Shown: piece after piece, positions 16,712-24,530 of the stretch
Layout: the number at the start of each line of letters is the position of its first letter
Position numbering within the stretch: the stretch's first letter is position 1
NCBI GenBank assembly: GCA_965237725.1
Contig: OZ250151.1
Span: 4,340,001-4,404,000 of the forward strand
Direction of reading: 5' to 3'
From: G965237725 sp965237725
GTDB taxonomy: Bacteria > Pseudomonadota > Gammaproteobacteria > Arenicellales > Poriferihabitantaceae
DNA length: 64,000 bases
Program-made: the position numbers and the translations under genes
The notes under the pieces: model-generated
What the model was told of the DNA's origin: nothing
The model's input: the letters and a program-made list of their open reading frames with translations, nothing else
Database searches by the model: none

Positions 16712-17464
16712 AAAATCCTCGTGATCACTTGAGTCAGATGTTAGCCGTGCCAAAAAAATTAGGTGCCCCGCAAATTGAACTTTAAGGAAGTTTCGTTCAC
16801 GATGACCTAAACGAGTGAGAATACTAAGCAAGGTTATTATTGTATGTATATAGTTCCTATTCCATAGAAATCGCAATTTATTGGACCGATTCAAAAGTTG
16901 ACGGTTTACCACAAGCGACACATCGGACCCAGGGCGAATTTCTTCAATGGTAAAACCTGCATCGACAAATACCCTAACGATTCCGTAAGGAGTGAAATTA
17001 AAAATGCTGTACGAATGGTATGGTTCTAGATAGGAAACAGCACCGACAAATATTCCGTTGGGTTTAAGTACACGAAGCGCTTCGGCAATTAGAGCGTCAG
17101 GATATCGGACATGCTCGAGCACCTGATTACAGTATACTATATTAAAATTATTATCAGGATATGGCAGATTCACGCCGTCAAATATCTGAAGCAATCCACT
17201 TTCCCGTGTTCGATTTTTTACCTCTGGAGAATTTTCAATATCTATACCGTGCCAAATTGCTTTGGGATCTATGCTCTTGAAGAGATCGATTGAATCTCCC
17301 TCACCACAGCCAAGATCAAGAACTTTTGCAGTACCTATAAATTCTTTAAGAAATTGCTGAATATAAACACTTAGCACTTGACGACGAGAATGGTCATTGG
17401 GCAAGTATTCTAGAATTGACTTATAATTTTCAAGGTTTTTAATAATCTCTGAAAACTTTTTCAT
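16703..17464 (-). CDS. Class I SAM-dependent methyltransferase
   Basis: 253 residues from the Met at 17464; the frame to 17521 enters attC. Motif I VLDLGCGEGDSIDLF, acidic end GIDIE, IVYCNQVLEHV as motif IV and ALRVLKPNGIFVGAV as motif VI, the Methyltransf_11 plan. The C-terminal region with RHERNFLKVQFAGHL is hydrophobic. The stop lies inside attC. Substrate unknown. Confidence 0.85.
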   Translation of the reverse strand: MKKFSEIIKNLENYKSILEYLPNDHSRRQVLSVYIQQFLKEFIGTAKVLDLGCGEGDSIDLFKSIDPKAIWHGIDIENSPEVKNRTRESGLLQIFDGVNLPYPDNNFNIVYCNQVLEHVRYPDALIAEALRVLKPNGIFVGAVSYLEPYHSYSIFNFTPYGIVRVFVDAGFTIEEIRPGSDVSLVVNRQLLNRSNKLRFLWNRNYIHTIITLLSILTRLGHRERNFLKVQFAGHLIFLARLTSDSSDHEDFTQ

Positions 17465-17493
17465 CATTAGTAACTCTAAATTATGTACCCGTT

Positions 17494-17580
17494 GTCTAAC
17501 GCCGCCTAAGCCGTCCTGCAAGCAGCGGCGGTTCGGCGAAGACCCGAATTGCCATAACTAATTTCATTTGCTTGTTATAC
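17494..17580 (-). other. attC site
   Basis: Plus strand GTCTAAC to GTTATAC, with a divergent middle. It closes the SnoaL cassette. Confidence 0.75.
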
Positions 17581-17584
17581 CCAA

Positions 17585-17989
17585 TCACTTTCCATCAACT
17601 TGCCTTTGGTAGTCTTCAGCATCAAAATGACCTGCTGATTCGGCGACCAAACCATCGTCAGTCAATCGCCAATATTCCCATCCACTTACTTCAACATGAT
17701 TTCCAGTCCCTCCAGGACCAGAGTTTGTACCTTCTAGCGTCCAAAGAAATATTGTATAGGTTCCCGATGTTCTTACAGCGTCCATTCTTACAACGAGATC
17801 CGGAAATTCATCGTAAAAAGCTTGTGCCATTTGTGCTACTTCAGTTCTACCAACTGAAGGCTTCCCTTCATTAATTACGATCTTCCCATCTTCTGCGTAA
17901 AACGAAGCAACGGCATTTGGATCATGGGAACACCAGGCTTTTGCATATTTTTCAGCCATTTCGCGGGCTTGTTCTGGGGTTACTGACAT
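17585..17989 (-). CDS. SnoaL-like / nuclear transport factor 2-like protein
   Basis: 134 residues: AREMAEKYAKAWCSHDPNAV, then YDEFPDLVVRMDAVRTSGTY and EVSGWEYWRLTDDGLVAESA. The NTF2-like cone fold is used by cyclases, isomerases and ketosteroid-binding proteins. The start at 17989 has AGGAG in front. Function unknown. Confidence 0.8.
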   Translation of the reverse strand: MSVTPEQAREMAEKYAKAWCSHDPNAVASFYAEDGKIVINEGKPSVGRTEVAQMAQAFYDEFPDLVVRMDAVRTSGTYTIFLWTLEGTNSGPGGTGNHVEVSGWEYWRLTDDGLVAESAGHFDAEDYQRQVDGK

Positions 17990-18038
17990 TTTGTATCTCC
18001 TGCTAATAGTTTAATTTCAATAATTATTTATCAATCGC

Positions 18039-18111
18039 ATATAACGCGTCGCATCAGCGATCGAAAAAATATCTGGCGGTTTGGCGATCCGACTGCATGC
18101 TCTTGTTAACG
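18039..18111 (-). other. attC site
   Basis: Plus strand ATATAAC to GTTAACG, CATCAGCG/GTCCGACTGCATG subgroup. It closes the RidA cassette at 18113. Confidence 0.75.
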
Positions 18112-18112
18112 G

Positions 18113-18469
18113 CTAAGTCTGCCTTACAGCTGTAACCGTTACCTCTATCAACCAGTTACCTCCAAGATTCACGCCTAAACAGGCTCTTTGCGGCCAGTTC
18201 TCGGGATTATTTCCGATCCACTCCCTCCAGACTTTATCCATAACAGGTTTGTCATCTATATTAGAAATATATACTTGGGCAGATACGATCTTAGTTTTAT
18301 CTGATCCAAGTTCAACCAGGCTAACTTCAATGCTATTAAGAGTCTGGAAAGTTTGCCCGGCTAAATCTAAACTTTCATCTGACGCAGTAGCAACTGTCCA
18401 TACCAAATCTTTATAGCTTGTAGATTGACTTCTACCTGGAGGTGACTCCCCTTTAATTCTCTCAATCAT
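18113..18469 (-). CDS. RidA family protein
   Basis: 118 residues of the YjgF/RidA fold: TATASDESLDLAGQTFQTLN, then DKTKIVSAQVYISNIDD and QRACLGVNLGGNWLIEVTVT. The usual RidA arginine (R in PQRACLGV) is present. RidA deaminates reactive enamine/imine intermediates; the cassette paralogues here may differ. Two other RidA-like genes lie at 33050 and 39980. Confidence 0.85.
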   Translation of the reverse strand: MIERIKGESPPGRSQSTSYKDLVWTVATASDESLDLAGQTFQTLNSIEVSLVELGSDKTKIVSAQVYISNIDDKPVMDKVWREWIGNNPENWPQRACLGVNLGGNWLIEVTVTAVRQT

Positions 18470-18500
18470 TATTCTTTCTCACTATAGTAATTGATATTAG

Positions 18501-18557
18501 ATATACGGTTGACGCCGACGTAGGGAGCGGCTTGTCAGGGAGCATTGCTTTGCGATT
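18501..18557 (-). other. Decayed attC-like site
   Basis: ATATACGGTTGACGCCGACG on the left and GCATTGCTTTGCGATTC on the right resemble attC ends with small deletions. It would close the GFA cassette at 18559. Confidence 0.45.
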
Positions 18558-18558
18558 C

Positions 18559-18960
18559 CTATGTGTCTGGAGGCCATTCTTCGAATTGCGGGAGATTGTC
18601 ATTTATTTCATGCCATGGAGCCTTGGAGCCTATGAAAATGTGTGACTCTGGCTTTATACCCGGATCACCTTCAATTGTACCTAGCGTAACCGAGGTAATC
18701 TTACCTTTGTCGGTTGCCGCTAGCGAGGAACCGCACTCACCACAAAAACACCATCCGCCACCCGATGATGTTTCGTACACTTTTACAAGGTCTTCTCCTG
18801 AAATCCATTTAAAACCATCTGAACTGAATTCCGCATAAGTCGCAAATGCTGCACCATGTTGCCGCCTGCACATAGAACAATGGCAGTGACTCGTAGCAAA
18901 GAGTCCTCCGGCGATTTCGTAACGAACTCCGCCACATAAACATCCACCTCTAATTGCCAT
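18559..18960 (-). CDS. GFA family protein
   Basis: 133 residues with GGCLCGGVRYEIAGG, CHCSMCRRQHGAAFATYAEF and CGECGSSLAA, the cysteine sets of the GFA zinc fold. GGAGAAAT precedes the ATG. Biological substrate unknown. Confidence 0.88.
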   Translation of the reverse strand: MAIRGGCLCGGVRYEIAGGLFATSHCHCSMCRRQHGAAFATYAEFSSDGFKWISGEDLVKVYETSSGGGWCFCGECGSSLAATDKGKITSVTLGTIEGDPGIKPESHIFIGSKAPWHEINDNLPQFEEWPPDT

Positions 18961-18980
18961 ATTGATTTCTCCTATATGTC

Positions 18981-19063
18981 ACCAAACGTTAAGCTAACCG
19001 CCCGACTTTAGTCGATGCAGCGAAGGCTCGAAGAGCCAGGCGGATTGCAACACCTTGTTATAA
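18981..19063 (-). other. attC site
   Basis: Plus strand ACCAAAC to GTTATAA. It closes the membrane protein cassette at 19080. Confidence 0.7.
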
Positions 19064-19079
19064 GTCTTCTTGCTCGAAC

Positions 19080-19352
19080 TCAAATTCCAATCCCCCCAGA
19101 CTTACCAAATATTCTATTGTAAAAGTGGCAACCAACAAACACACTAATGTACGTTATCACGGAATAAATTACTGGCATAAAAAACATTATTCCAATTTGG
19201 ATTCTTGATATTCCGACGCCTATTTTACTTGAGGTAAAAATTAATCCAAACAAAAATATTGTTAGAACAAATACGATGGTTAGAATTGCAAACAGTGCAG
19301 CAAGAACAAATGCTGTTTTATGAGGAGGAAATTTACTTATTTTTAGTTTCAT
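19080..19352 (-). CDS. Small membrane protein, DUF3566-like
   Basis: 90 residues from the Met at 19352; the longer frame runs through attC. Two membrane segments, and the C-terminus CHFYNRIFGKSGGIGI resembles the conserved YN-x-x-x-x-x-GG-I ending of DUF3566-like proteins. Function unknown. Confidence 0.55.
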   Translation of the reverse strand: MKLKISKFPPHKTAFVLAALFAILTIVFVLTIFLFGLIFTSSKIGVGISRIQIGIMFFMPVIYSVITYISVFVGCHFYNRIFGKSGGIGI

Positions 19353-19372
19353 GGTAATTGACTCAATGGGAC

Positions 19373-19452
19373 TTATAACGCTCACATAAATGGTCGGAAA
19401 AATGGGCAACGATTTGAAGATCCAGCGCCCAGTGTCGCATTGGCTAATATAC
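19373..19452 (-). other. attC site, core decayed
   Basis: Plus strand TTATAAC to AATATAC (from GTTATAC). It closes the DUF1330 cassette. Confidence 0.6.
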
Positions 19453-19473
19453 TTGCTTTGTATTTTTTCCAAC

Positions 19474-19764
19474 TTACACACCATCCACTATAAATAGCGT
19501 GCACTCTGCATTATCTTGGCGCATGGATATTAAAGGAGCATATTCATCTGAATCTACAAATGCTTGTGCGCTTTTTACATCTGGAAATTCAATTATCACT
19601 ATTCGTGTAGGTGTCCAAAGGTCTGTTTCTCTTATATCCAACGAACCTCCTCTGGTACGATAAACGCCTCCATATTTCTCAGCGATAGGTTTAGCTAGTT
19701 TCTTATACTCTTCGTATACGTCCGCATTGCTTATATTTTCGTCAACAACAAAAAAAGCACTCAT
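19474..19764 (-). CDS. DUF1330 domain protein
   Basis: 96 residues: YEEYKKLAKPIAEKYGGVYR, then RIVIIEFPDVKSAQAFVDSD and EYAPLISMRQDNAEC, the DUF1330 dimeric alpha-beta barrel. AGGAGG-like sequence precedes the ATG at 19764. Function unknown. Confidence 0.85.
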   Translation of the reverse strand: MSAFFVVDENISNADVYEEYKKLAKPIAEKYGGVYRTRGGSLDIRETDLWTPTRIVIIEFPDVKSAQAFVDSDEYAPLISMRQDNAECTLFIVDGV

Positions 19765-19788
19765 TTATAATCCTCCATATAGATTTAC

Positions 19789-19874
19789 ACATAACGTCTT
19801 GTTCAGCGCCTAAAGCACCGAAGTTTCAAAACCCCGCAAGCGTCTAAAGGATAAGCTGCAGCTACTTGTTGAGC
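19789..19874 (-). other. attC site
   Basis: Plus strand ACATAAC to GTTGAGC. It closes the secreted cupin cassette. Confidence 0.75.
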
Positions 19875-19911
19875 GCGAAGCACGCGGGTCTTCCTAACCT
19901 CCATCCGTCAA

Positions 19912-20328
19912 CTACTGCCTAACACTTCCGATTCGCACTATCTGCTTCTTCATGCGTTCCTGCACATCCCATACCCCACTCCAGCCCTTGGGAATTACGA
20001 AAGTGTCTCCGGCGACAAATTCCATCGATGCCCCGTCCTCTTCGATGACAATGACGCGCCCACTGATCATCAATACGTACTCTGTGAACGGGAAGTTCTT
20101 AAGAACGGTCTTTCCCGCACCGGCTTCCCAGACTCCTACCCGCACCAGTACGTCTCCGGGATGCTCGTCTTCAAACGTAAACTTCTCACCAAGATAGGTA
20201 CCTGGTTTGGCCATCAGCGCTTCAGTGGGCGTAGAGCTGTCAACCAGCGCGATTCGAGGCGAATCGTCTGCAATCGCCGTAGTTAGGCTCGCGAGTAGCA
20301 ATACAGTTTCTATCCACGGAATCCTCAT
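19912..20328 (-). CDS. Secreted cupin domain protein
   Basis: 138 residues. The N-terminus IPWIETVLLLASLTTAIADD is a signal peptide, so the protein acts in the periplasm. A cupin core follows (VRVGVWEAGAG, then VAGDTFVIPKGWSGVWDVQE), close to the cupin_3 family. The gene is more GC-rich than its neighbours, suggesting a different source. Confidence 0.75.
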   Translation of the reverse strand: MRIPWIETVLLLASLTTAIADDSPRIALVDSSTPTEALMAKPGTYLGEKFTFEDEHPGDVLVRVGVWEAGAGKTVLKNFPFTEYVLMISGRVIVIEEDGASMEFVAGDTFVIPKGWSGVWDVQERMKKQIVRIGSVRQ

Positions 20329-20360
20329 AGATGTGCCTCTAGGGTCGATTGGATTTCACC

Positions 20361-20438
20361 GCCAAACGTCCGAATAACCGCCCGACGCGAAGCGGAGGTG
20401 CGGCGAGCTTGCGAGCGAAGTTCATTCGCTTGTTAGGC
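20361..20438 (-). other. attC site
   Basis: Plus strand GCCAAAC to GTTAGGC. It overlaps the last four codons of the DUF4263 gene it closes. Confidence 0.8.
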
Positions 20439-21078
20439 GGTTTATGTGAAATCGCATACCTTCAATTAGAGTTTCATAGCTTATAATTTCGATATGGTTT
20501 TGCGAATTACATAACACTCGATTTCTATTGTACTTTTGTATAGCTGGTTTGGATTGATACATTTCTCTGCGACCTGAAACTACAGTACCTTTCGCGTGGT
20601 TATTTAGTCCAACCAAGCCTAATCCATCTTGAGATTTTGACTTCTGCACCATATCTATGTTTTGTTGGATCCAGTTACGCCAGTCTTGAATTTGGTTAAT
20701 CCCTTTTCGAGTAGCATCACTAAAATGGCCATTTTGAATAAATGGAATCGACTTAGGACATTCTAGCTCAATTAAATCCCACAACAGTCCGCCGGAATGG
20801 CCATTCCCAATTACCCAATCTGCTATATATTGGCTTCCAAATTTTATTTCGTAAAACACATACGTTCCGTGCCCATGTCTGTACATGCCATCAAATAGAT
20901 ATGGCTTCACTTTTAAGAAATTTTGGATTTCCCGTTCCCCCCACTCGCTTAATAATCCAGCTTCCAATTCACAAATTTCTTTTTCAACTCGCTCGTAGTC
21001 AAATGGCGGTTTCCATATATTATGATCCGAATTTTCTTCTCGAAACCATGCTGGAATTCCGGTTATATCCGTGTTCAT
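20422..21078 (-). CDS. Shedu (DUF4263) immune nuclease-like protein
   Basis: 218 residues. The region FLKVKPYLFDGMY, YIADWVIGN, then LLWDLIELECPKS and GINQIQDWRNWI follows the DUF4263 core seen in Shedu antiphage proteins: an N-terminal helix, aspartate in A-D-W, E-L-E and the Q-x-x-D-W-R helix. The branch with ELE in place of the E-x-K of other nucleases is known in this family. It would act as a PD-(D/E)XK-type nuclease. The last residues (TSE) are encoded by attC. Single-gene cassette. Confidence 0.7.
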   Translation of the reverse strand: MNTDITGIPAWFREENSDHNIWKPPFDYERVEKEICELEAGLLSEWGEREIQNFLKVKPYLFDGMYRHGHGTYVFYEIKFGSQYIADWVIGNGHSGGLLWDLIELECPKSIPFIQNGHFSDATRKGINQIQDWRNWIQQNIDMVQKSKSQDGLGLVGLNNHAKGTVVSGRREMYQSKPAIQKYNRNRVLCNSQNHIEIISYETLIEGMRFHINRLTSE

Positions 21079-21089
21079 ATTAATAAGCC

Positions 21090-21167
21090 GTCTAACGTCG
21101 CGTTCAACGCCCCGCTTTAGCGGGTGCGGCGAAGGGAACCGGAGCGAATTGCAACGCCTTGTAATAT
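21090..21167 (-). other. attC site
   Basis: Plus strand GTCTAAC to GTAATAT (core T to A), stem CCCCGCTTTAGCGGG. It closes the cassette at 21168. Confidence 0.75.
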
Positions 21168-21662
21168 TTATTTAATTCCAAAAACGATCTTTTCATATTC
21201 ATCTATACCAGGGACAACTGGATCCCAAAGAGAAATCACATCGCCAAATTGGTCAAATACTTTTCCATGATTTTTATCCGCAATTACCTTCATTTGGGCA
21301 AAATTACTTTCGAACGATTGCTCCTGGGGTAGTTCATTTTTCAAGTCAATCTCAGTTATCTTTTCTTTACCAGAACGCTTTAGTTTTAGGAATGCATTTA
21401 GTATTTTTGAATTAATTTGATCTTGTCGTCTAGCCCATAATCTTAGTCTCCGGTTAACCTTATTAACTTCGACTCTATCGGATTTTGGACTTAGTTCAGG
21501 TAGTTTGGGTTTTTCCAATAGACCCTGAACTTCAGAAACCACAACTAGACAATTTACGATCAGGGAATGTGCTTCTTTTTCAGAATCGCCTTTACTCACC
21601 ATAAATGCAGCTGTTTCGAGAAATTCTCTTAACTTATTTAATTTAGCTTCAATACTACTCAT
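21168..21662 (-). CDS. Unknown soluble helical protein
   Basis: 164 residues, rich in Lys/Glu, mostly helical (IEAKLNKLREFLETAAFMVS), with a basic middle (VNRRLRLWARRQDQINSK) and a more aromatic end (FDQFGDVISLWDPVVPG). No family recognised. The basic stretch could bind nucleic acid, which is only a guess. Confidence 0.55.
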   Translation of the reverse strand: MSSIEAKLNKLREFLETAAFMVSKGDSEKEAHSLIVNCLVVVSEVQGLLEKPKLPELSPKSDRVEVNKVNRRLRLWARRQDQINSKILNAFLKLKRSGKEKITEIDLKNELPQEQSFESNFAQMKVIADKNHGKVFDQFGDVISLWDPVVPGIDEYEKIVFGIK

Positions 21663-21741
21663 ATTTTCTATTATTTACTTAATATAAACTAAATATAACA
21701 TATTAAGTAATTGTGAGTCAATATATAGTATTCTCAAGTGA

Positions 21742-21846
21742 ATATAACGCCGCGATAAACGCCCGGGAAACAAAGTGCAATAAAATTCGGGAGCGATAGC
21801 AACCATCGCGCGACTTTCGAGGTGCCGCTTCATTGCCTTGTTATGT
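21742..21846 (-). other. attC site, long subtype
   Basis: 105 bp, plus strand ATATAAC to GTTATGT, with the extended middle GAGCGATAGCAACCATCGCG shared by the long attC subgroup. It closes the Phd/Txe cassette. Confidence 0.85.
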
Positions 21847-21850
21847 TTCA

Positions 21851-22135
21851 CTACTCGTAATGAGTCCATAATCGAATAACTTTCACAATTTTTTCTTTTT
21901 CCAGTACCTGATAAACCAGCCGATGTTGTATATTTATACGTCTAGAAAATGCCCCTGCGAGATCACCAACCAGTTTTTCATACGGCGGCGACTTGTGATA
22001 GGGATTGTGTTCCAAAATCTCAATTAGACCGATTGCCTTGGATTTAAGTCCAGATCGAGTAAGTTTCTTAGCGTCCTTTTGAGCTTGTTTCGTATAGAAA
22101 ATATCCCAATTCACCAAGCAATATCCTTCGAACAA
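21851..22135 (-). CDS. RelE/Txe-YoeB family toxin
   Basis: 94 residues: WDIFYTKQAQKDAKKLTRSG, LIEILEHNPYHKSPPYEKLV, GAFSRRINIQHRLVYQV and the end VIRLWTHYE. This is a YoeB/Txe-type ribosome-dependent mRNA endoribonuclease with conserved Arg-Arg and terminal His-Tyr. The start may be the GTG at residue 8. It overlaps the antitoxin gene by 25 bp and looks intact. Confidence 0.85.
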   Translation of the reverse strand: MFEGYCLVNWDIFYTKQAQKDAKKLTRSGLKSKAIGLIEILEHNPYHKSPPYEKLVGDLAGAFSRRINIQHRLVYQVLEKEKIVKVIRLWTHYE

Positions 22136-22353
22136 TTTTCCGCATTTTCTTCCATTCCCTCTTTAATTGACTCCCTCATTCCAGGTATCGATAACAAATA
22201 AAGGGTTTCTTGAATTGAGTTCCAGTCCTCTTCCGACATAAGTACGGCATTACCCCGCTTACCCGTAATCAAAATGGGTTCATGAGTATCCGCAGCCTCA
22301 TCAATAAGGCTGTAGAGCTTGGTACGGGCTTCAGTAGCGTTAAGTGTCGTCAT
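22111..22353 (-). CDS. Phd/YefM family antitoxin
   Basis: 80 residues: LNATEARTKLYSLIDEAADT, ILITGKRGNAVLMSEEDWNS, then a C-terminal toxin-binding helix. The N-terminal half binds DNA for autorepression in relatives. A perfect 14-bp palindrome lies upstream (22383-22396). Confidence 0.9.
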   Translation of the reverse strand: MTTLNATEARTKLYSLIDEAADTHEPILITGKRGNAVLMSEEDWNSIQETLYLLSIPGMRESIKEGMEENAENCSKDIAW

Positions 22354-22382
22354 AATTCATTCTTCGGACATGAGCGTACGAT

Positions 22383-22396
22383 AATACGTACGTATT
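22383..22396. promoter_or_regulatory. Palindromic operator for the Phd/Txe module
   Basis: AATACGTACGTATT is a perfect 14-bp palindrome 30 bp upstream of the antitoxin start, with an extra CGTAC nearby at about 22377. On the minus strand TTGACA directly precedes it, so it sits where a repressor would block the promoter. Confidence 0.55.
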
Positions 22397-22410
22397 GTCA
22401 ACTCGCAGAA

Positions 22411-22491
22411 CCATAACATCCATATTCAGCGCCCGGCTTTAGCGATGCGGCGGAGGCGTCAGCAGGAGTGAATTGCAACACCTTGTTATAT
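22411..22491 (-). other. attC site
   Basis: Plus strand CCATAAC to GTTATAT. It closes the cassette at 22512. Confidence 0.75.
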
Positions 22492-22511
22492 GCAATTTTC
22501 AATTTATCCTA

Positions 22512-22802
22512 TCAAAGCAAAGTAAAGGTAACAACTGGAGAAATGGCAGCAATTGCAATTGACACTCCAATCAAACTAACGCATTGATTCAACAAACCAT
22601 CTCGATTCGAATACCACCGATAACTTAAGATTCCAATGATCACTCCAAATATTACGAAAGCAGGGATCGAGTAAAACCAAACGAGACCGATACTAATCGA
22701 TTTCTCTCCTTCAAAAATATAACTTCCGAGTACGAGTAGCACAACAAAACTGAATAAATGCGCACAGACAATTACAAGTGAAATATAGATTGTCTTATTC
22801 AT
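22512..22802 (-). CDS. Small membrane protein, unknown
   Basis: 96 residues with three membrane helices (ISLVIVCAHLFSFVVLLVLG, VWFYSIPAFVIFGVIIGIL, CVSLIGVSIAIAAISPVVTF). No family recognised. Confidence 0.55.
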   Translation of the reverse strand: MNKTIYISLVIVCAHLFSFVVLLVLGSYIFEGEKSISIGLVWFYSIPAFVIFGVIIGILSYRWYSNRDGLLNQCVSLIGVSIAIAAISPVVTFTLL

Positions 22803-22812
22803 ACCTCAATGT

Positions 22813-22871
22813 ATACAACGTCGCGCCAACCGCCCGCCTTTAGGCGATTCGATTTCATCACCTTGTTATAC
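22813..22871 (-). other. attC site
   Basis: Plus strand ATACAAC to GTTATAC, 59 bp. It overlaps the stop codon of the gene at 22866. Confidence 0.8.
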
Positions 22872-23249
22872 ATCATTTTTTCCACCTATTAATCTCAATT
22901 TGGAAAGAACTGCACCTAAAGCACCTAAAACAGAACCCATTACAACTAAGACTAGCTGTACTTGATTATCTCCTAATACTCCGACACCAAAAACATAAAT
23001 GGCTACAAAAGCAGATAATCCACCAACTATTACGCCATTTAGTAAATGTCGGTTATTTGAAAAAATTCCAGAAACATATCCTACAACGATATACGATAAA
23101 TAAGCGAGGTAATTGATCTTAGAAATATCGCGGGCACGTTCTCCCGGATTATTAGTTATACCATTAGCTAGAATTGTAATTACAAAATGTAATACGACAA
23201 ATAAAATTACTGGAACCGCAAATACTAAGATTTTTTGTTTTATATTCAT
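22866..23249 (-). CDS. Small membrane protein, unknown
   Basis: 127 residues, four membrane helices, polar loops NNPGERARDISKIN and SNNRHLLNG. The stop TAA is supplied by the attC R box. No family recognised. Confidence 0.55.
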   Translation of the reverse strand: MNIKQKILVFAVPVILFVVLHFVITILANGITNNPGERARDISKINYLAYLSYIVVGYVSGIFSNNRHLLNGVIVGGLSAFVAIYVFGVGVLGDNQVQLVLVVMGSVLGALGAVLSKLRLIGGKNDV

Positions 23250-23262
23250 CTACAACTATGAT

Positions 23263-23366
23263 CTATAACATCTAGCTCAGCGTCAAAGAAACAAGCGCGG
23301 TAAAACTTGGGAGCGATAGCGACCACCGCGCGACTTTCGAAGTACGACTTCATCGCTTTGTTATAA
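23263..23366 (-). other. attC site, long subtype
   Basis: 104 bp, plus strand CTATAAC to GTTATAA, containing GAGCGATAGCGACCACCGCG. It closes the cassette at 23374. Confidence 0.85.
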
Positions 23367-23373
23367 GTATCTC

Positions 23374-23694
23374 TCAAACCTGTTCCTTTATATAATATTT
23401 CAACTTTACAGTGCCGAATTTAGACCACACGCGCATACCTATACCCATTCCAATCCACGTTAACATTGTGATCACCCCAGCCATCACCAAACCAAACAAT
23501 GGGGCTGATAATATTGCTTCCCACCCATACAATGGTTTTCCCTGCCAGGTATAGTTTACATTTTTCGAATCCGTGAAAAAGGCCATTAGCTGAATCATCG
23601 GATAGAAGAATACGAAGTTACCTACAAAAACGTACTTAAGCAAACTTCGGCTTTTTACTCTTATCGTTTCTAATTCTCTCTCTACTTTTCTCAT
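23374..23694 (-). CDS. Small membrane protein, unknown
   Basis: 106 residues from the Met at 23694 (MRKVERELETIRVKSRSLLK), two membrane helices and a conserved-looking loop VNYTWQGKPLYGWEAI. This resembles two-helix proteins of unknown function; no confident family. Confidence 0.55.
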   Translation of the reverse strand: MRKVERELETIRVKSRSLLKYVFVGNFVFFYPMIQLMAFFTDSKNVNYTWQGKPLYGWEAILSAPLFGLVMAGVITMLTWIGMGIGMRVWSKFGTVKLKYYIKEQV

Positions 23695-23702
23695 ACTAAT
23701 AC

Positions 23703-23760
23703 TTATAGCGTCGAGGTAACCACCCAACTTTAATTGATGCGGTTCAACGCCTTGTTAGAA
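23703..23760 (-). other. attC site
   Basis: Plus strand TTATAGC to GTTAGAA, 58 bp. It closes the broken BrnTA cassette and encodes the C-terminal tail of the antitoxin pseudogene. Confidence 0.7.
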
Positions 23761-23981
23761 GCTGACTGCTTTAAACGCTCGGCTAGCCAAACCTTGATAA
23801 TTGACTGACGAGTCACACCAAGGCGACTGACCTCTCTGTCTAAAGATTCGATCATCCAGGTTGGGAAATCTACATTCACACGTCGTTGTTCCTGAAGAGG
23901 TCTTCAAATTTTAGATATATCCAACGTATCAGAAGTATCTCTTCGAGAATCAAAGTCTTTATCAAATTCTCTAGCTTTCAT
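23730..23981 (-). pseudogene. brnA: BrnA/CopG-type antitoxin, interrupted by a stop
   Basis: The frame starts MKAREFDKDFDSRRDTSDT, has an in-frame TGA at 23906-23904 (codon 26) and continues RPLQEQRRVNVDFPTWMIES and SRLGVTRQSIIKVWLAERL. The second part is the typical ribbon-helix-helix of BrnA-like antitoxins, one of which usually reads S-K-A-K-R-P where this has the stop. Since the partner toxin is also truncated, this is a dead cassette rather than a recoding event. Confidence 0.8.
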
Positions 23982-24030
23982 ACAAAATTACCTCTTCTTC
24001 TCGAGATCGACGAACGGAAATAATCCGAAT
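23971..24030 (-). pseudogene. brnT: BrnT toxin, C-terminal remnant
   Basis: About 18 codons remain, reading RIISVRRSRREEEVILYES-like at the end of a BrnT toxin (normally about 90 residues). Its 5' part is missing and the remnant is joined directly to half an attC. It overlaps the start of the antitoxin pseudogene, as in intact brnTA. Confidence 0.7.
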
Positions 24031-24094
24031 ATAATTTGGGAGTGATGGCGACCATCTCGCGACTTTCGAGGTGAGATGCAGCGTCTTGTTATAT
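24031..24094 (-). other. Half attC site (long subtype, left part deleted)
   Basis: The right part of a long attC (GGAGTGATGGCGACCATCTC through GTTATAT) is present, but the RYYYAAC half is missing and replaced by brnT coding sequence. It marks a deletion that removed most of brnT and half of the site closing the DUF6164 cassette. Confidence 0.75.
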
Positions 24095-24101
24095 TTCTGT
24101 T

Positions 24102-24431
24102 TTAAAACCATTTGCTTAACCAGATAGAGTTAAAAACCAATAAAACTATAACACTTAAAATTAAAGCTAAACCAATTTTCCAGTATCTTCGGACTCCAAC
24201 AGGCGGAATCGATTCCCTAATTTTTTGTACATAAGATTCTTGAAAATTATCGATGGCTTGTCTAGCGGCAAGATAATCATCGTTGTGTTCTACCCAAATT
24301 CCAGGTAGCGACCAACCCCAAGAACCCCCCGGGGTTTCATAAAACTCAACGCCAATACTTTCAAGCGCTTTTCTAACGCCATCAGCCTCCTCTGTCGAAA
24401 CAGACGATAACTTAAATACTAACTTACTCAT
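24102..24431 (-). CDS. DUF6164 family protein
   Basis: 109 residues. KLVFKLSSVSTEEADGVRKA, VEFYETPGGSWGWSLPGIWV and ARQAIDNFQESYVQK follow the DUF6164 pattern (a DUF2007-like signal-transducing fold), with one C-terminal membrane helix. Function unknown. Start at the second Met; the first (24437) is also possible. Confidence 0.75.
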   Translation of the reverse strand: MSKLVFKLSSVSTEEADGVRKALESIGVEFYETPGGSWGWSLPGIWVEHNDDYLAARQAIDNFQESYVQKIRESIPPVGVRRYWKIGLALILSVIVLLVFNSIWLSKWF

Positions 24432-24437
24432 TAACAA

Positions 24438-24518
24438 ATTTAACGTCGCAATAACCGCCCAGGTTTACCTGGTGCGGCGGGGGCTTTAGCCGGAGCGGAT
24501 TGCAACGCCTTGTTAGGC
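24438..24518 (-). other. attC site
   Basis: Plus strand ATTTAAC to GTTAGGC. It closes the cassette at 24531. Confidence 0.9.
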
Positions 24519-24530
24519 GGATAATGCATA

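Noticed and set aside
23895..23915. Stop-codon recoding (for example selenocysteine) at the brnA TGA
   Set aside because: The partner toxin is truncated and no SECIS-like context is evident; a nonsense mutation is simpler.
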